From the NCBI GenBank assembly GCA_032622095.1, contig CP136064.1, positions 132,191,129 to 132,255,128 of the forward strand: a stretch of 64,000 bases of DNA, given 5' to 3'. Positions 1 through 11,854 of this stretch are shown in pieces. The stretch comes from Siphonodentalium dalli (Eukaryota; Mollusca; Scaphopoda; Gadilida; Siphonodentaliidae). The notes under the pieces were generated by a model that did no database searches, was not told the DNA's origin, and worked only from the letters and a program-made list of their open reading frames with translations. The position numbers were made by a program, and so were the translations under genes. Within the stretch, counting starts at the first letter, position 1, and each line of letters opens with the position of its first letter.

Positions 1-3000
1 ATAAATTACTCACTAGCTTAAATTAATTGAAACAATAGTAGGGTTCTTCTGTTTGTTTACCGTTACCAGTTAACTCATCATTAACAATTCCCTTGTCCCA
101 AGATAACAAACTCAGTCACGTTTGTGACGGAAAGTGTGAGAAACTTCGATTTTGTTGGCCGTTTTGGATGCTATCATAACTTATTGTCAAATATGTAGCG
201 GATGTAATGCCATATCTATTGTCACTTGTCAGTTGTGATCACTGTCCCGACATGCGCGGCACAAATAAGAAAATACCATTCTGTATAACGCAAGTCTCAC
301 TCATAAACCATTATAACCAGTGTTCTGGTGGTGTTATACCATAACCTATCAAAATTTAATGACAATGTTGTAAATTTTACAGAAATTAGTTAAAATTCTC
401 ATTTTTCATAAATTGTTTTCAAATTTTAATCTTAGATCACGTTCAGACACCGCTATTTATAATTCCCTTCATCACTCTATACACTGTTTCAGTTTATGCT
501 TCTAAAAAACAACTTGACATGCAGCATTCTAAGTGTAAACGACATAATTCGTTTTTCTGCAAAAGTTATATTTTAGGGGGTGTGGTTAAGTTATAGCTCA
601 TATAACATTTTCACAGCGATACTCTTGGCATTCAATTATTAAATTCGTTTTGATATGTCAATGGGGCAATTTTTGAGCCATGTGGCGGATCAATAGCCCA
701 TGTGGTTCACAAGTTATAGCCATTTATATGTGACAGTTGTTTTCAAAATCCAAGTCATTTTTCGCGATTTCAAAATATTTATCGCAATTTTTTCTAACTA
801 GCTCATAAAATGGTCAAGTTTTGTATCTCGTGTCATTTTATGATCATTTCTTAATAATGTAAACGATATATTGTGCAGTTTATAACCGCAATAATTTGTT
901 TATGCCCTGACACATGTACTCGAGAAAATTTTCATTTTATTTTAGGGGTAAGAGTTGTCTTCCCTGAAAATCTATTTTGGGACACTTTCTGAAACGGTTA
1001 ACAAGCAAAATCTGATGCGCCATATGATGACCTTTAATTTGATATATAAAAACCTTTGTTGGGGGGGGGGTGCAGCCAACTCGAAAAATATCTGGTTTGC
1101 CCTACGGACTATCGCTATAAATAACTTCTACGTTCAATCTATCCAGATATGTTCGCCGCTTCAAACTGTCGTTAACTGTTTGAATACGTACAATTTATTC
1201 TCCTTGCTAAGAATTATTGGTCAATTATGGATTATTCACGTACTCTTTTGTTGTGTAATTAGTTGTTGTAATATCTAATTTTGTGAAGCTTGTGTGAAAT
1301 GATATATGTAACAAAACATTTATTTCGCTATTTTAGCTATGTGGCGAATTGACCGCTGTATATGAATTCTGATAATCGCCCGAATTGCTGCGTCGCTTTT
1401 GGTAATGGAAAACCCACATATTTTCTTCAGACTGTGCACCGCGAAGCATTCCAGTCTCTTTTTAATCAGACTGCTTTCAGTAGAGTTATCGCTATATGAT
1501 TTACATATACTGGCATCTAACAATTAGCTACTTTCTAGTACTGATAATGGTTTTAGCTAGGATCTAGTCATAGATCTTAGCTAATATTTAGCTAGAATTG
1601 TGGAATCTAGTCATATATCTTAACTAATATTTAGCTAGGATGATAGGATCTTGTCATATAATTCTAGTTAAAATTGTGTTTTTTTTCTAGCCAGTATTTA
1701 GCATGATACTAGCTATATAATGAACATCCCTAAGAATCACTCCGGATACTTGAACAGATAAATACATGCATGAAAAACCTGTCTACTAACATTATATTGC
1801 CGAAAAAGATGCACTGACGTCATAAAACATACAACTTTAAACACTATTCGGATACGTATCTATTCATTCAAATTTAAATGAAGAGCGTTCATATTTACTC
1901 ACAACTGTCATAGCTATTAAACTAGCACAACAGTATGCTAATGAGTACCAGCAGTACCAAATAGGAAATATGTGTGCTGAATATGTGACCATGCAGTTAT
2001 CATATGCCCATGATGACTGGGGATAACATGAATAACTGATGCTCTGTTTAACTTTATATAATATTTAATTTAATTAAATTTCAATGTGTGTTCTTTAGTG
2101 TGCACAAATAGTTCAACAGTACAGCTGGAATTGTGTAGTTTTCGTAGGTTTTGCAGAGTTATCTATCTTGGATTTGTTATAATTTTTTAGATAGTTCGAT
2201 TTGAATAATTAGTTCCCGTGGATACGTACATCTACATAAATTTCACTTTATGTATTCCTCTGTTTTTTTTCTTTGCATATCTCAGCCTTTGAAATTTGCA
2301 TTTTTCCTGTACTGCATTTTAGTTCAGAATTATATGAAATTATATATATATTGGCTACTATGCCGATTGCCAGGCTATGTTTTTAAAATTTGATGGCACA
2401 TAAATTATCTTTCCCATGTTTTCGCCGTAATTTGAGGGGTGCATTATACTAGTACATTTATTTTAATTGAACAAATAGTTGTAGGACTATGACTGTAAAG
2501 AATAAACGTATTTAGAAATATAAACAAAGAGCATGTGCATCGAAGGGCGCAGAGGGTTTTCTGGTATCAAAATACTATCATAAGTTGTCATTGTTGACGT
2601 TTCCGAGATAAATAACTCCGCAGAATCTACGAAAACACATTTTGATTTGGCGTTATAACTATTATATCTACTGTTTAATCCACTGTCACTGTTTTAAGTG
2701 TTACCCAATGGTCAGCATGATGACACATGAGGCATGATTCCATCATCCATTTTTTATATTTTGCAAGTCCAGTTTTAATTTGGCACTGTTATGTATGACC
2801 AATGGTTGTTATTATAACTCCATTAATCGCCGACTTCGTCAGTCAGCATGGAAATGGTTTTAATATGTCAATAGTGGCAACGTTCTGATCATAAATTGGA
2901 GGGGAGGGACACCAAAGCTGATACAATTTTGCTTTATATAGCACTAATTACCACTAAATCCATACACGTTCTCCTCCAATGATACGGGGAATCAAATAAT

Positions 3001-3347
3001 GTGTGATAAGGACGTAACATTTGGTCAGGGATGGAGAGATGAGTAGCACAAGCATTGGTAAGAATGTTTTAGTCGCCAATATCCACCAAAGTTATATATA
3101 GTCATCTCTGTAATTCGTTCTAAGGAGTTCTTGACGTACACATTTCACAACCTCAAACAAATGGTGACCGAGTTATCACTTGAACGATTATATCTCTCAA
3201 CTGTCATAATTATATGAGGCGGGAATCATATAGTGAGCTAATGAGCACAGATACATAAAAGAAATCATGAAAAGATTATTTATCATTCAATTGTTGCAAA
3301 ATGAGGAACCTCAGCTTGAACCGCAAAAGGATTGCTGATGGATTATG
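1..3347. other. gene-poor AT-rich region
   Basis: I see no convincing gene. Open frames here are short and show no conserved motif. A run of ten G lies at 1061-1070. The only structured DNA I recognise is the 43-bp minisatellite listed separately. Confidence 0.6.
1556..1692. repeat. 43-bp minisatellite, about 3 copies
   Basis: The block TCTAGTCATA recurs at 1563 and 1606, with a diverged form at 1649, giving a 43-bp period. Each unit also carries TTAGCTA and TAATATTTAGCTAG. The units are degenerate, so the array is old. Confidence 0.7.
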
Positions 3348-3357
3348 TCACAATTGA

Positions 3358-3513
3358 GTCGAACTCGCGCCAACCTCGTCAATCCCAGACTGCGATGATC
3401 TTATCCGCGACCTAACCACATCGGCTACAGACTTCGGGGACATCCTTAAAAAGGAAGCCCTTTCACCGAGAGTTGGGAAGCGTATCAGTCTGGACACAAC
3501 AATGAGTATATAA
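3358..3513 (+). pseudogene. exon-like coding island, unrecognised
   Basis: A 51-codon frame ends in TAA at 3511. It has markedly higher GC than the surrounding DNA and a protein-like composition (a DLIRDLTTSATDF stretch followed by a basic KRISLD end). A stop codon lies directly upstream. I see no good splice acceptor and no family I recognise. It may be a final exon or a decayed fragment of a gene or retroelement. The minus strand is open over the same interval, so the coding strand is uncertain. Confidence 0.2.
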
Positions 3514-3539
3514 TGTTCACCCGTGTTTAATGAAGACAA

Positions 3540-4021
3540 AATTGGTCTAATTCAGGGGGGGGGGGTCGGAAAAACATTTCAGGCACGTATGGTTTTTTTT
3601 CCCTCTTCGATCATTTTTTGTACCCACCCACCCCCACCGCCAAATTATTTTTAATTTATAAAACCATTGTTGATGTGTGTTTTCTATCCAGTTATATTTT
3701 ATGAAGCAAGACTAGGATTCCATTCACACATTATTGTTAATGTGACATCTGTAATCACGAATTACCGGTTCAATGTTTGACGTTTCCGGGAAAATGTATC
3801 ACGGGTGAAAACTATAATTGCATGCACTAATGATTGATACGTTATTATGTATATACTTCCTGAGTTTTGTCAAGCATGTGCATGGAAAACAACATATATC
3901 CAACCATCCATTACGTAATACACATTCTCTTCTGGAAATCATAAACTGAATAAGTCATCTCCCAGTTCATCTAAAAATACACCCATCACTCTTTTTTTCT
4001 TGCAGCCATTTCTCCGTTGAG
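3540..4021. other. non-coding stretch upstream of LINE 1
   Basis: It contains an 11-G run at 3555-3565 and no recognised gene. A pyrimidine tract followed by TTGCAG at 3991-4005 resembles a splice acceptor but may simply be 5' sequence of the retrotransposon, whose true 5' end I cannot place. Confidence 0.4.
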
Positions 4022-4888
4022 GTGAACACTGAACACCCTACATTTGGACAAATAACTTCAAACAGTTCACCACTCGCACACACCGCCCCCTCCATACCCC
4101 CCCCCCCATACAACCACATTACCATGCCTCTAAAATACCCATGCTCTACATGCAACAAATCAGTGAGAAAAAATCAAGATGCGTTATGTTGTGACCTGTG
4201 TGATCAATGGATTCACCTCCGCTGCTCTAAATTACTAAAAACAAATTTCATGAAGCTAGCTAATGATGATAGCCCATGGTTTTGCTACCATTGTAATGAG
4301 ACGTTATTTCCATTTAATCACATGGAGGAAGAGGCACTGTTTCGACTGGCATTATTTGACATGAAACAAGAATATACTCACACAAATTCAAATAAATCAT
4401 TTTTAATGAACCCATTCACTCTAAATGATGACTTTCGTGAAGAACATCAAATGGATGATGATGAATACAATTTAAACCCAGTAAATCCTGAAAACTCCTC
4501 TAACTATACCCTCCTTGATGAATTTAACGATAAATTGAAAATAATAAACCAAAATGTGTCATCATCAATGATACACTTCAACATACGTTCACTATTAAAA
4601 AATATGGACAAGTTATCCACGTTCCTGTATACCTGTAGACACAGATTTGATCTAATAGGCGTTACTGAAACTTGGCTTAAGGATGAATCTCCTGTGGATC
4701 TAACAAAAATGGGAAGCTATAGCTTATATGAGAAACACAGGAGTGATAGAGGTGGGGGTGGAGTTGGACTTTATGTACATGAAAGCATTGAAGCACAGGT
4801 ACGATCAGACTTGTCTTTGTTCAGTGAGAACTTTGAGAGCTTATTTATTGAAATTCCTGACAAAAACAAAAAAACAAAAAACAAGTAG
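4022..4888 (+). pseudogene. LINE 1 ORF, N-terminal part: PHD finger and endonuclease start
   Basis: This segment encodes the start of the retrotransposon polyprotein. The frame opens before 4022 with a GTG. The first good ATG is at 4124, in the context ACCATG, and begins the finger domain, so I favour it as the start. Cysteines/histidine at residues 41, 44, 57, 60, 65, 68, 88 and 91 (numbered from 4022) fit a C4HC3 PHD finger. From about residue 180 the endonuclease begins, with HFNIRSL and the conserved TETW motif that holds a metal-binding glutamate. The frame ends at 4888 because of a frameshift within the A-rich run at 4861-4884. The sense continues in the next frame as a VVGCIYRSPNSN stretch from 4885. 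The finger probably binds nucleic acid or protein; that role is inferred. Confidence 0.85.
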
Positions 4889-6696
4889 TAGGATGTATAT
4901 ATCGAAGCCCAAATTCTAATGTCGATGACTTTCTTGAAAAACTTGAAACAGTATTAACCCAGATACATAAAGAGAAAAAAGATTGTTTCCTAATGGGAGA
5001 CTTTAATATAAACATAAATACTAATAACACCAGCGGAAACAACTTCCTTAACTTACTCAAGTCATTTATGTTCTTGCCATCAATAACGAAACCCACTAGA
5101 ATAACTGAGTTCAGTGCAACCCTTATTGACAACATATTCTCCAACTGTCTCCTCTCCTCATCTATCAATGCTGGTATATTCGTGGAAGACATTACAGATC
5201 ACATGCCTATCTATCTCCCTATGAGCAATGGAACTAAAACAATGAATAAGAAAGACGTATTTATATGGCAAAGAGACTATTCAAAAAGAAACAAAGAAAA
5301 TTTTATAACTGAAATTTCCAAAATTGACTGGAATATGGTGTTAGACAACCAGGATTGCAACAAAGCCTACAATTCTTTCCACGAAACATTAACAAACATT
5401 TACAATAATAATTTTCCAAACATCAGAAAGAAAATCAAACCTTCTAATCATTGCAATCCATGGATAACAGCAGGTATACTGAATTCCATTAGAAGAAAGA
5501 ATAAACTATATAAAATATTCATTAAGAACAGAACATACTATAATAATGATCGATACAAGAAGTATAGGAATAGACTAAATTTAATTATCCGTACTGCTAA
5601 ACAACACTATTATCATAGGAAATTCCAACAATATGAAGGTAATATCGATGGCACATGGAAACTGATTAAAAACATTCTCAACAAGAAAAAGGGAAGCAAA
5701 AATGTAACAGAGTTCTTTTATGAAAATAAATATATTAATAACAAAGAGGAAATTGCTACCAAATTCAATGAATTCTTCACCAATATTGGACCAACCCTTG
5801 CTTCAAAAATTAAATCTAACAAGAATCCAACAGATTACCTTAATCAACCTAAGTGTTCTTCATTCTTTATCCAACCAACAGATGAACTTGAAGTCATAGA
5901 AATTCTCAAAAATATCAGTGCAAAAAAGGCTGCCGATATTGATGATCTCAAGTGTTCAATATTGAAACATTGTAGCGAATTTATTATTAAACCCATTACA
6001 CATATATGCAGTCTTTCTCTTGCTAAAGGAATATTTCCAGACCTCATGAAGATAGCAAAAGTTGTACCTATTTTCAAAGCTAAAGACCCAACCACATTAA
6101 GTAACTACAGGCCAGTCTCTGTGCTACCTGTATTTTCCAAAATCCTAGAAAAAATGATGTACAACCGACTGAACAAATACTTAACCAAATACAATATGCT
6201 ATATATAAGTCAATATGGCTTCAGAAAGAATCACTCAACTATTCTGGCACTAACTGATCTCTTAGAGAAAATTACCCAAGCCCTAGATAATAGAGAACAC
6301 ACCATTGGGGTATTCCTTGATCTATCAAAGGCATTTGATACAATAAATCATAATATAATGCTAAATAAACTTGAAAACTATGGATGTCGTGGGGTTGCAC
6401 TGAACTGGTTCCAAAGCTATTTGACTAATAGAAAACAATCTTTACAATATGAAGGCCACTTGTCTTCACAAACAGACATAATATGTGGAGTTCCACAAGG
6501 ATCTATACTTGGCCCTCTACTCTTTCTGATATATATGAAGGACCTGAATCTAATATTATTTGCTGATGATACAAATGAATTTTACTCTAATAAAGATATA
6601 AATAAGGCATATGATGTAGTCAACAAAGAAATGGAGACAATGAGCAAATGGTTTCTTGCTAATAAACTATCTCTAAACCTAGAAAAAACTTATTAG
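4885..6696 (+). pseudogene. LINE 1 ORF, central part: endonuclease and reverse transcriptase
   Basis: This continues the polyprotein after the first frameshift. The rest of the endonuclease shows GDFNI at 4996, TLIDNIF and TDHMP, so the catalytic Asn, Asp and His motifs are present. The reverse transcriptase follows, with YRPVSVLPVFSK, motif A FLDLSKAFD, motif B GVPQGSILGP and the catalytic FADDT near 6560. The stretch between IYMKDLN and LILFADD looks about ten residues shorter than is usual in this superfamily, which suggests an in-frame deletion. A TAG at 6694-6696 interrupts the frame, and coding sense resumes directly after it in the same frame. The product would be nicking endonuclease plus reverse transcriptase acting at the chromosomal insertion site. 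Confidence 0.92.
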
Positions 6697-7409
6697 ATGA
6701 TATTTACGAATACAGATCTATGCAAAAAAATAACTGTCCTATCCGAGCTCAAGATCAATGAAAATCAGATACAAAGAGTTAAAAACACTAAATTCCTAGG
6801 AATTATTATTGAAGAAAATTTATCATGGAATATGCAAGTGGAATCTATTACTAAAAAACTGTCAAAAAATTTAGGAGTCATGAGAAAAATCAGTGATTTC
6901 ATACCCAGAGATACAATGAAAACAATCTATTCTGTACTGATTATCCCACATCTCACATATTGTAATGCCATATGGAGTGCAACAACAAAGAAAAACCTTG
7001 AAAATCTTGAAAAAATACAAAACAAAGCTATCGCCACACTATCTTACGCAAAAAAAGCATACCAGAAATATGCAGGGACCACAATTTGCTATTGATGAAT
7101 GACATTGGAATCATGCAACTAATAAAATTTTTACATGATTTCCATCAAAAGAAACTCCCCAAATCGCTGTCTTCAATATTTACTAATATACATGATATCC
7201 ATAACCACAATACCCGGTTCAAAGCAAATTCAAATCTGTATTGTGAATTCAGAAGAACAAAAAAAGCAAGAAGTGTCATATCAACCAGAGCCAGATGTCT
7301 ATGGAATGAACTCCCATGTGACTGTAAGCTTCGCGTAGAAACTAGTGACAAATATCATAAGTACCTAAAATCACATTTCATTAATAAATACACCCCAAAT
7401 ATCAAATAA
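6697..7409 (+). pseudogene. LINE 1 ORF, C-terminal part
   Basis: This is the thumb/C-terminal region of the reverse transcriptase. The first half runs in the same frame as the segment upstream, with the typical NTKFLGIIIEENLSW and IPHLTYCNAIW blocks. At an A-run near 7050 the sense shifts by one frame and continues through HDFHQKKLP and a HNTRFK block, ending with a basic tail and TAA at 7407-7409. These blocks are common at the C-terminus of CR1/Jockey-group enzymes. Two lesions, the stop before it and this frameshift, separate it from the catalytic domain. Confidence 0.85.
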
Positions 7410-8090
7410 CAATCCAGTTTGTATGTATTCTCTCCCCTATTATATATACTAAGGCAATACCAGCCAGCAGTCCCTTACGGCAGAGACTGTCCAGAAGAGG
7501 GGGCAGAAATTAATGAACTTCTCTTTATTCTCATAGTATAATCCTCCCTCTCCTGGCCAGCTCTCCCGGTGAGAAACAGGCCAAACAAATTTATGCCACT
7601 TTTCCTCCATGTGTTACTATTTGTCACTCGTCTGAACAACAGTGCAAAAATAATCAACTTGTCTATAACCTTAACCAATTCCTCAACCAAATCAAGCAGT
7701 ATTCACACCCATATTTCATTGATCACCTTAAATACTGGTATTCCCCACATTATTGAAAATTGCAAGACGATCGCGCAGCTCTCAGCATAAAGACATCACG
7801 ATAATCATATTGGCTACCAGATAAAGCATAACAACTAAAAAAAATGACTATAATCACCATCTCACAACCCGACCCCCCCCCCACCCCATGCCCCCACCCC
7901 TTCTTGCCCATCTCTATACAATAATACACACATTGTAAATACGCACCCGCACTATATTCACCCAATATACGTACACATAACACTGTGTCATTATACAAGC
8001 ATAAGGGCCCTGCCCTTACAAGTTATACTTGTTGTGGGGTCCTGTTGATATATATGTATTATAATTATATTGAATACGAAATAAATCTTA
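7410..8090 (+). other. LINE 1 3' UTR
   Basis: Non-coding sequence between the end of the retrotransposon frame and its tail. It holds a C-rich tract around 7868-7905 and AATAAA at 8080-8085, just before the tail. Short open frames here carry no motif. Confidence 0.7.
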
Positions 8091-8118
8091 TTGAATCTTG
8101 AATCTTGAATCTTGAATC
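8091..8118 (+). repeat. (TTGAATC)4 retrotransposon tail
   Basis: Four perfect 7-bp units end the element. Short 3' repeats of this type, used instead of poly(A), are typical of CR1/L2-group retrotransposons and mark the exact 3' junction. Confidence 0.9.
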
Positions 8119-8169
8119 ATAACCATATCTCCAGATAGGACAGTATGTATTGAAGTGGACCTTTAAACT

Positions 8170-8575
8170 TATAGGTCCGAATCGGCATCTCCAGTTTAGA
8201 CCTAGTTTAAAATACCAGTTTAAACTGGGTTTTAGTAGTAAAACCAAGTTTTTCTCCACCGCTGGGACGACATATATTTGTTCGATTGTGTTACCTGTGG
8301 GCCACACATGTCCAATTGTAAGGATTGTAGGCGTGGTATCTCTGTGTATTATCGCTACTTGTCAATGCATTGTCCGGTCACGCGACCTGTTGTCGCTATC
8401 TAATCTCCTAACCAGGCGAATAATGCCTATATAAAACCCAGTTTGACTCCCATAAAACCTAGTTTAACTACCGTAAAACCAAGTTTAAACCCTACTTAAA
8501 CCTAGTTTAAACTGGAGTTAAACCTGGTCTAGAATAAAACATATTCTAAACCAGAGATGCCGATTCGGACCTATA
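8170..8575. mobile_element. MITE-like inverted-repeat element (about 400 bp)
   Basis: The ends are inverted copies: TAGGTCCGAATCGGCATCTC on the left (from 8172) and its complement ending at 8573. TA dinucleotides flank both ends (8170-8171, 8574-8575). Inside, AGTTTAAAC-type blocks recur in both orientations near the ends, like subterminal binding sites. A related sequence at 8908-8960 lacks the insert and looks like an empty site. It has no coding capacity, and the superfamily is unknown apart from a TA-type target. Confidence 0.75.
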
Positions 8576-9190
8576 AAGTTTACTAGCTTTCGGATAGACG
8601 TCTGATGTCAGTTTAAAACAACAGAAAGGCAAAGAAATCAACAAATTGATACAATCGTCATCATACTGAATCATGTGTGATGACATGACACCTGTGTTGA
8701 GCCAATTATTTGCCTGTAATTGGCATATATTTAATTGGACTTGAAATGTGCCATAATCTGCCATGCATCAGATAATTATCTTTTTTCACTTAGATGTTAG
8801 AAGTATTGTATACTTGTTCCGAGTGATTTGCTGTTCCTAACTTGTGCTCGTATTTAGATAGCATCAAATTTAATGTAAACAAACTAAAAATTCCTGTGAA
8901 ACTCAAAGTGGACCTTTAAACTTATCACGTTGACTAACTTTCGGGTAGACGTCTGATGTCTGATGTCAGTTTAAATCCACAAAAAGGCACACTTTAATAG
9001 GCGTATACGCGGTGTGCAGATGGGCAAGAAATCAACAAAAGCTACAATCGTCATCAAACTGAATCAAGTGTAATAACATGACACCTATGTTGAATCATGT
9101 GTAATGATAATGACACCTATGTTGAGCCAATTATTTGCCTGTAATTGACAGATATTTAACTGGACTTGTCATGTGCCGTACGCTAACAAA
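8576..9190. repeat. tandemly duplicated dispersed repeat
   Basis: The segment from AGCTTTCGGATAGACGTC (8585) to about 8770 is repeated with small changes from 8935 to about 9185; shared blocks include GTCTGATGTCAGTTTA, GAGCCAATTATTTGCC and TGTAATTG. The stretch 8790-8890 (GAAGTATTGTATACTTG and AATGTAAACAAACT) has a further copy at about 11325-11440. The second copy contains an internal duplication of GTCTGATGTCTGATGTC. Non-coding. Confidence 0.7.
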
Positions 9191-10610
9191 ACGACAATGC
9201 TTTTGCAATACAGCAGTTAACTATAGTTGTAATAATCAGCCGAAAAAAATCATGTTTGTCAGGGGGGTGGTAGTAAAAAATTGGCAGGAAGGTATGCCGT
9301 TTTTTTTGCCAAAAAAATTATATATTGTTTACTCCCAATTTTTCGACACCCGTCCCCCAAATTTCACTAATTTGGTATAAAACCACATGAAATCCTACTG
9401 ATATCACTCATCTGACTGGGAAATTATCTCATTTAGTTCAAATGACAGTTTAGTCTGTTTCAGAAGCTGTTTTAGTGGGAAAAAAATGGTTAATAAGGTA
9501 ATATGAAGATTTTTTTAAATACTGGCTGATAGGCTGTCTACCACATTTATGTACATGTAATGGATGTTTAGGCCAGTGTGTGATGAGAGTATGCTATATA
9601 GGTCTTCCTGTGTGGTCTAAATGGAAATTCTAATGCATTGATATAGTGGACAAATACAGTAACCTATCATAAGCTGATGGGTGCACATAAACACTGTTAT
9701 AAGGTATATGCCAGTGTATATGCATCCAATTTTACCAAAAAAAAAACAAATGATACATATCCCAGCATACCCCCTGTATATCCAGTGAGATATCATTTTT
9801 CATGCAAGCTATAACATGAACCGAACATTTGTTTTTGGCTATTTGGCTGTGATACCTTTTAAGCTGATAACATCTCAGGACAGTGAATCTTGACTTTCGA
9901 GTCACTGTTGACATTTTGCAGACATGTCCATGACATATCAGTTATTAAGCATCAAATCACATAGAGTTGACATATTTTGAAAATAAAAACATACATAGAG
10001 AGAATATTTGCCAGGCTGCAATTGGAAATATTATTTTATAAATTGCTGATACTTGTTCATTGTGCAGTAACACCCAATTCAATAATTTCTAACTATTTCC
10101 TGATTAATCTGTCAATCAGCCCAGCATATTCCACACCCCTTTTGTTAGCCTACTGGAGCAACTTCTTTTATACTAAATGACAAGCAGTCACTGTGCCAGA
10201 CTTGGATACTTTAGGTGCTGTGAGATCAACAGATCATCTGAGTTGATAAACATGTGAAGAATTCATTGATTAGCTTGATACACTGATGACCATTGTCTAG
10301 CCATTGATAATGACATTAATGTTTGAGACAGCTGTTCGCTCTTATCCCATTCACATAATGATCTAGGCTTAAATGTGTTAGCTGCATGAGGACAAGTTTA
10401 TTTATGTCAGTTTTACATTTCTCAAAGCTTCTTTCGAAGGGTGTCGGGACGGAATTTTTGACCCCACTATCCCATACGGAACATATCAGCTAAATTTCAC
10501 CTCCATTGACGCCCATATAAGTTCCCAGTAACATAGATACGGTATTTTTACAGTTACAATATGTTTTAAACTGTTACAACTGTCAATTATGGGCACAAAG
10601 GTTCTTTAGT
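9191..10610. other. no recognised gene
   Basis: Apart from GGCAGGAAGGTATGCCGTTT at about 9283, whose inverted counterpart lies at about 11110, I see no repeat boundary and no open frame with motifs. Confidence 0.5.
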
Positions 10611-11013
10611 GGAGCTCCGTGGTCCAGTGGTTAGCGTGTCTGGCTTGTATTCGCTGTAAACACATCGACATGGGTTCGCAGCGCGTCGCCGGTCATTGAG
10701 TCTCCACATAGCAGTGACTTGGCCGCTTTGAGCGACGTGCAATTGTCGGATTGCTCGCTGTTTCAAAACCCGCTCCAACTTGTGACCCTTGAGCAAGATC
10801 ACTCGTACTGTGTCGGCTTCGCATCACTCATGCGTTAAAAGAGTACCAGTCAGCTTGTCATACTGATGAGTATCAGAGCATGTTCTTGATCAAACTACAG
10901 CAGCGCCTGCAATGGCTGCAGCCGGTTCATTGGTTGGCTTGTACAAATGACTGGGGTAATATTGTACCAATCGTGTTAGAGCAAGTAATTGGTTGATCGC
11001 TATATAAAACTGG

Positions 11014-11057
<44 letters not shown>
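10611..11057 (+). mobile_element. tRNA-derived SINE with (ATT)n tail
   Basis: The 5' part resembles a tRNA gene: A-box-like TGGTCCAGTGG at 10620-10630 and B-box-like GGTTCGCAGCG at 10673, spaced as in a pol III internal promoter. A central region of about 300 bp follows, then CGCTATATAAAACTGG and an (ATT)n run at 11016-11057. TTTAGT occurs directly before the head (10605-10610) and overlapping the tail end (11056-11061), a possible short target duplication. The 3' end recalls L2-group LINE ends, so an L2-like enzyme is the likely mobiliser. The central domain family is not identified. Confidence 0.7.
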
Positions 11058-11854
11058 TAGTAAAAAAAAATGCATGAGGTTGTAAAAAATGCGTTTTTTT
11101 TGGCTATCGTGCCAAAAGGCATACCTTCCTGCAAATGTTGTATTACCCCGTGTTTGTTGCTATAAAAGCCATTATGAACATTCCCTGTATCGCATCTATA
11201 GCAATATTCAAACACTCATACGTTTTAATTATAAGTTATTCTGTATGCATTAGACGATTCGTGCAATAATCTTATTTCTCAGTACGCTATTGCACCGATG
11301 TTTAGATAGGAGATGCTAGAGAACTTGGAAGTATTGTATACTTGTTCCGACTGATTTGGTTCATAAATTGTCCTCATATTTAAATATCATCGACGTTGTG
11401 AAAAATTTCGAAATTTAATGTAAACAAACTCAAAATTCCAGCTCAATTTCCGGTGTCGGATGTACATGATGTGATTGAGAACTTGTAATTAGCTGGCCAA
11501 TCATCGCATGCACTGCAGCCAATCAAATGATTGACGGTACAATCATAACGGCCCAATTAATTAGATCACAAATATATGAGCACATATCTACTGTCCAAAG
11601 AAGGATGTGAATTTTAAAAATATATCAATAAGCAACGTAACTAAGAGACAAGAAAAGGTAAATATGCACGCACAGAGAGACGATTCAAACAGTGTTAGAT
11701 GATGTGCATGACAGGGCCTGGGCGGCTAAAGCTACACAAGTAAACTTGTATAGAGTTTGAACCGTGAATATTGAACATATCAATCATGAACGTATTAGAA
11801 ACTGTTAAAATCAGCATGTATTTGCAACATTCAAAATAAAGTTACAGTTGTAAA
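11058..11854. other. non-coding, diverged repeat copy
   Basis: It includes a third copy of the 8.8-kb dispersed repeat at about 11325-11440. It also holds the inverted counterpart (about 11110) of the 9.28-kb block. No gene seen. Confidence 0.5.

Larger units (their letters stand above)
4022..8118 (+). mobile_element. non-LTR retrotransposon LINE 1 (CR1/Jockey-like)
   Basis: This is a nearly full-length element copied by target-primed reverse transcription. It contains in order a PHD-type zinc finger, an apurinic-type endonuclease, a reverse transcriptase with an FADD active site, a C-terminal domain, an approximately 0.7-kb 3' UTR with AATAAA at 8080, and a simple-repeat tail of four TTGAATC units at 8091-8118. 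The reading frame is broken by two frameshifts in A-runs and one TAG stop, so this copy is dead but fairly young. No separate ORF1 was found upstream, and I found no target-site duplication. Confidence 0.9.

Noticed and set aside
955..1278. 107-codon frame
   Set aside because: Lies across a ten-G run, starts with a non-ATG codon, has AT-rich codons and no domain.
4022..4123. N-terminal 34 residues of the LINE 1 frame as true coding sequence
   Set aside because: The frame starts with GTG, is Pro-rich over an 11-C run, and a well-placed ATG at 4124 opens the finger domain.
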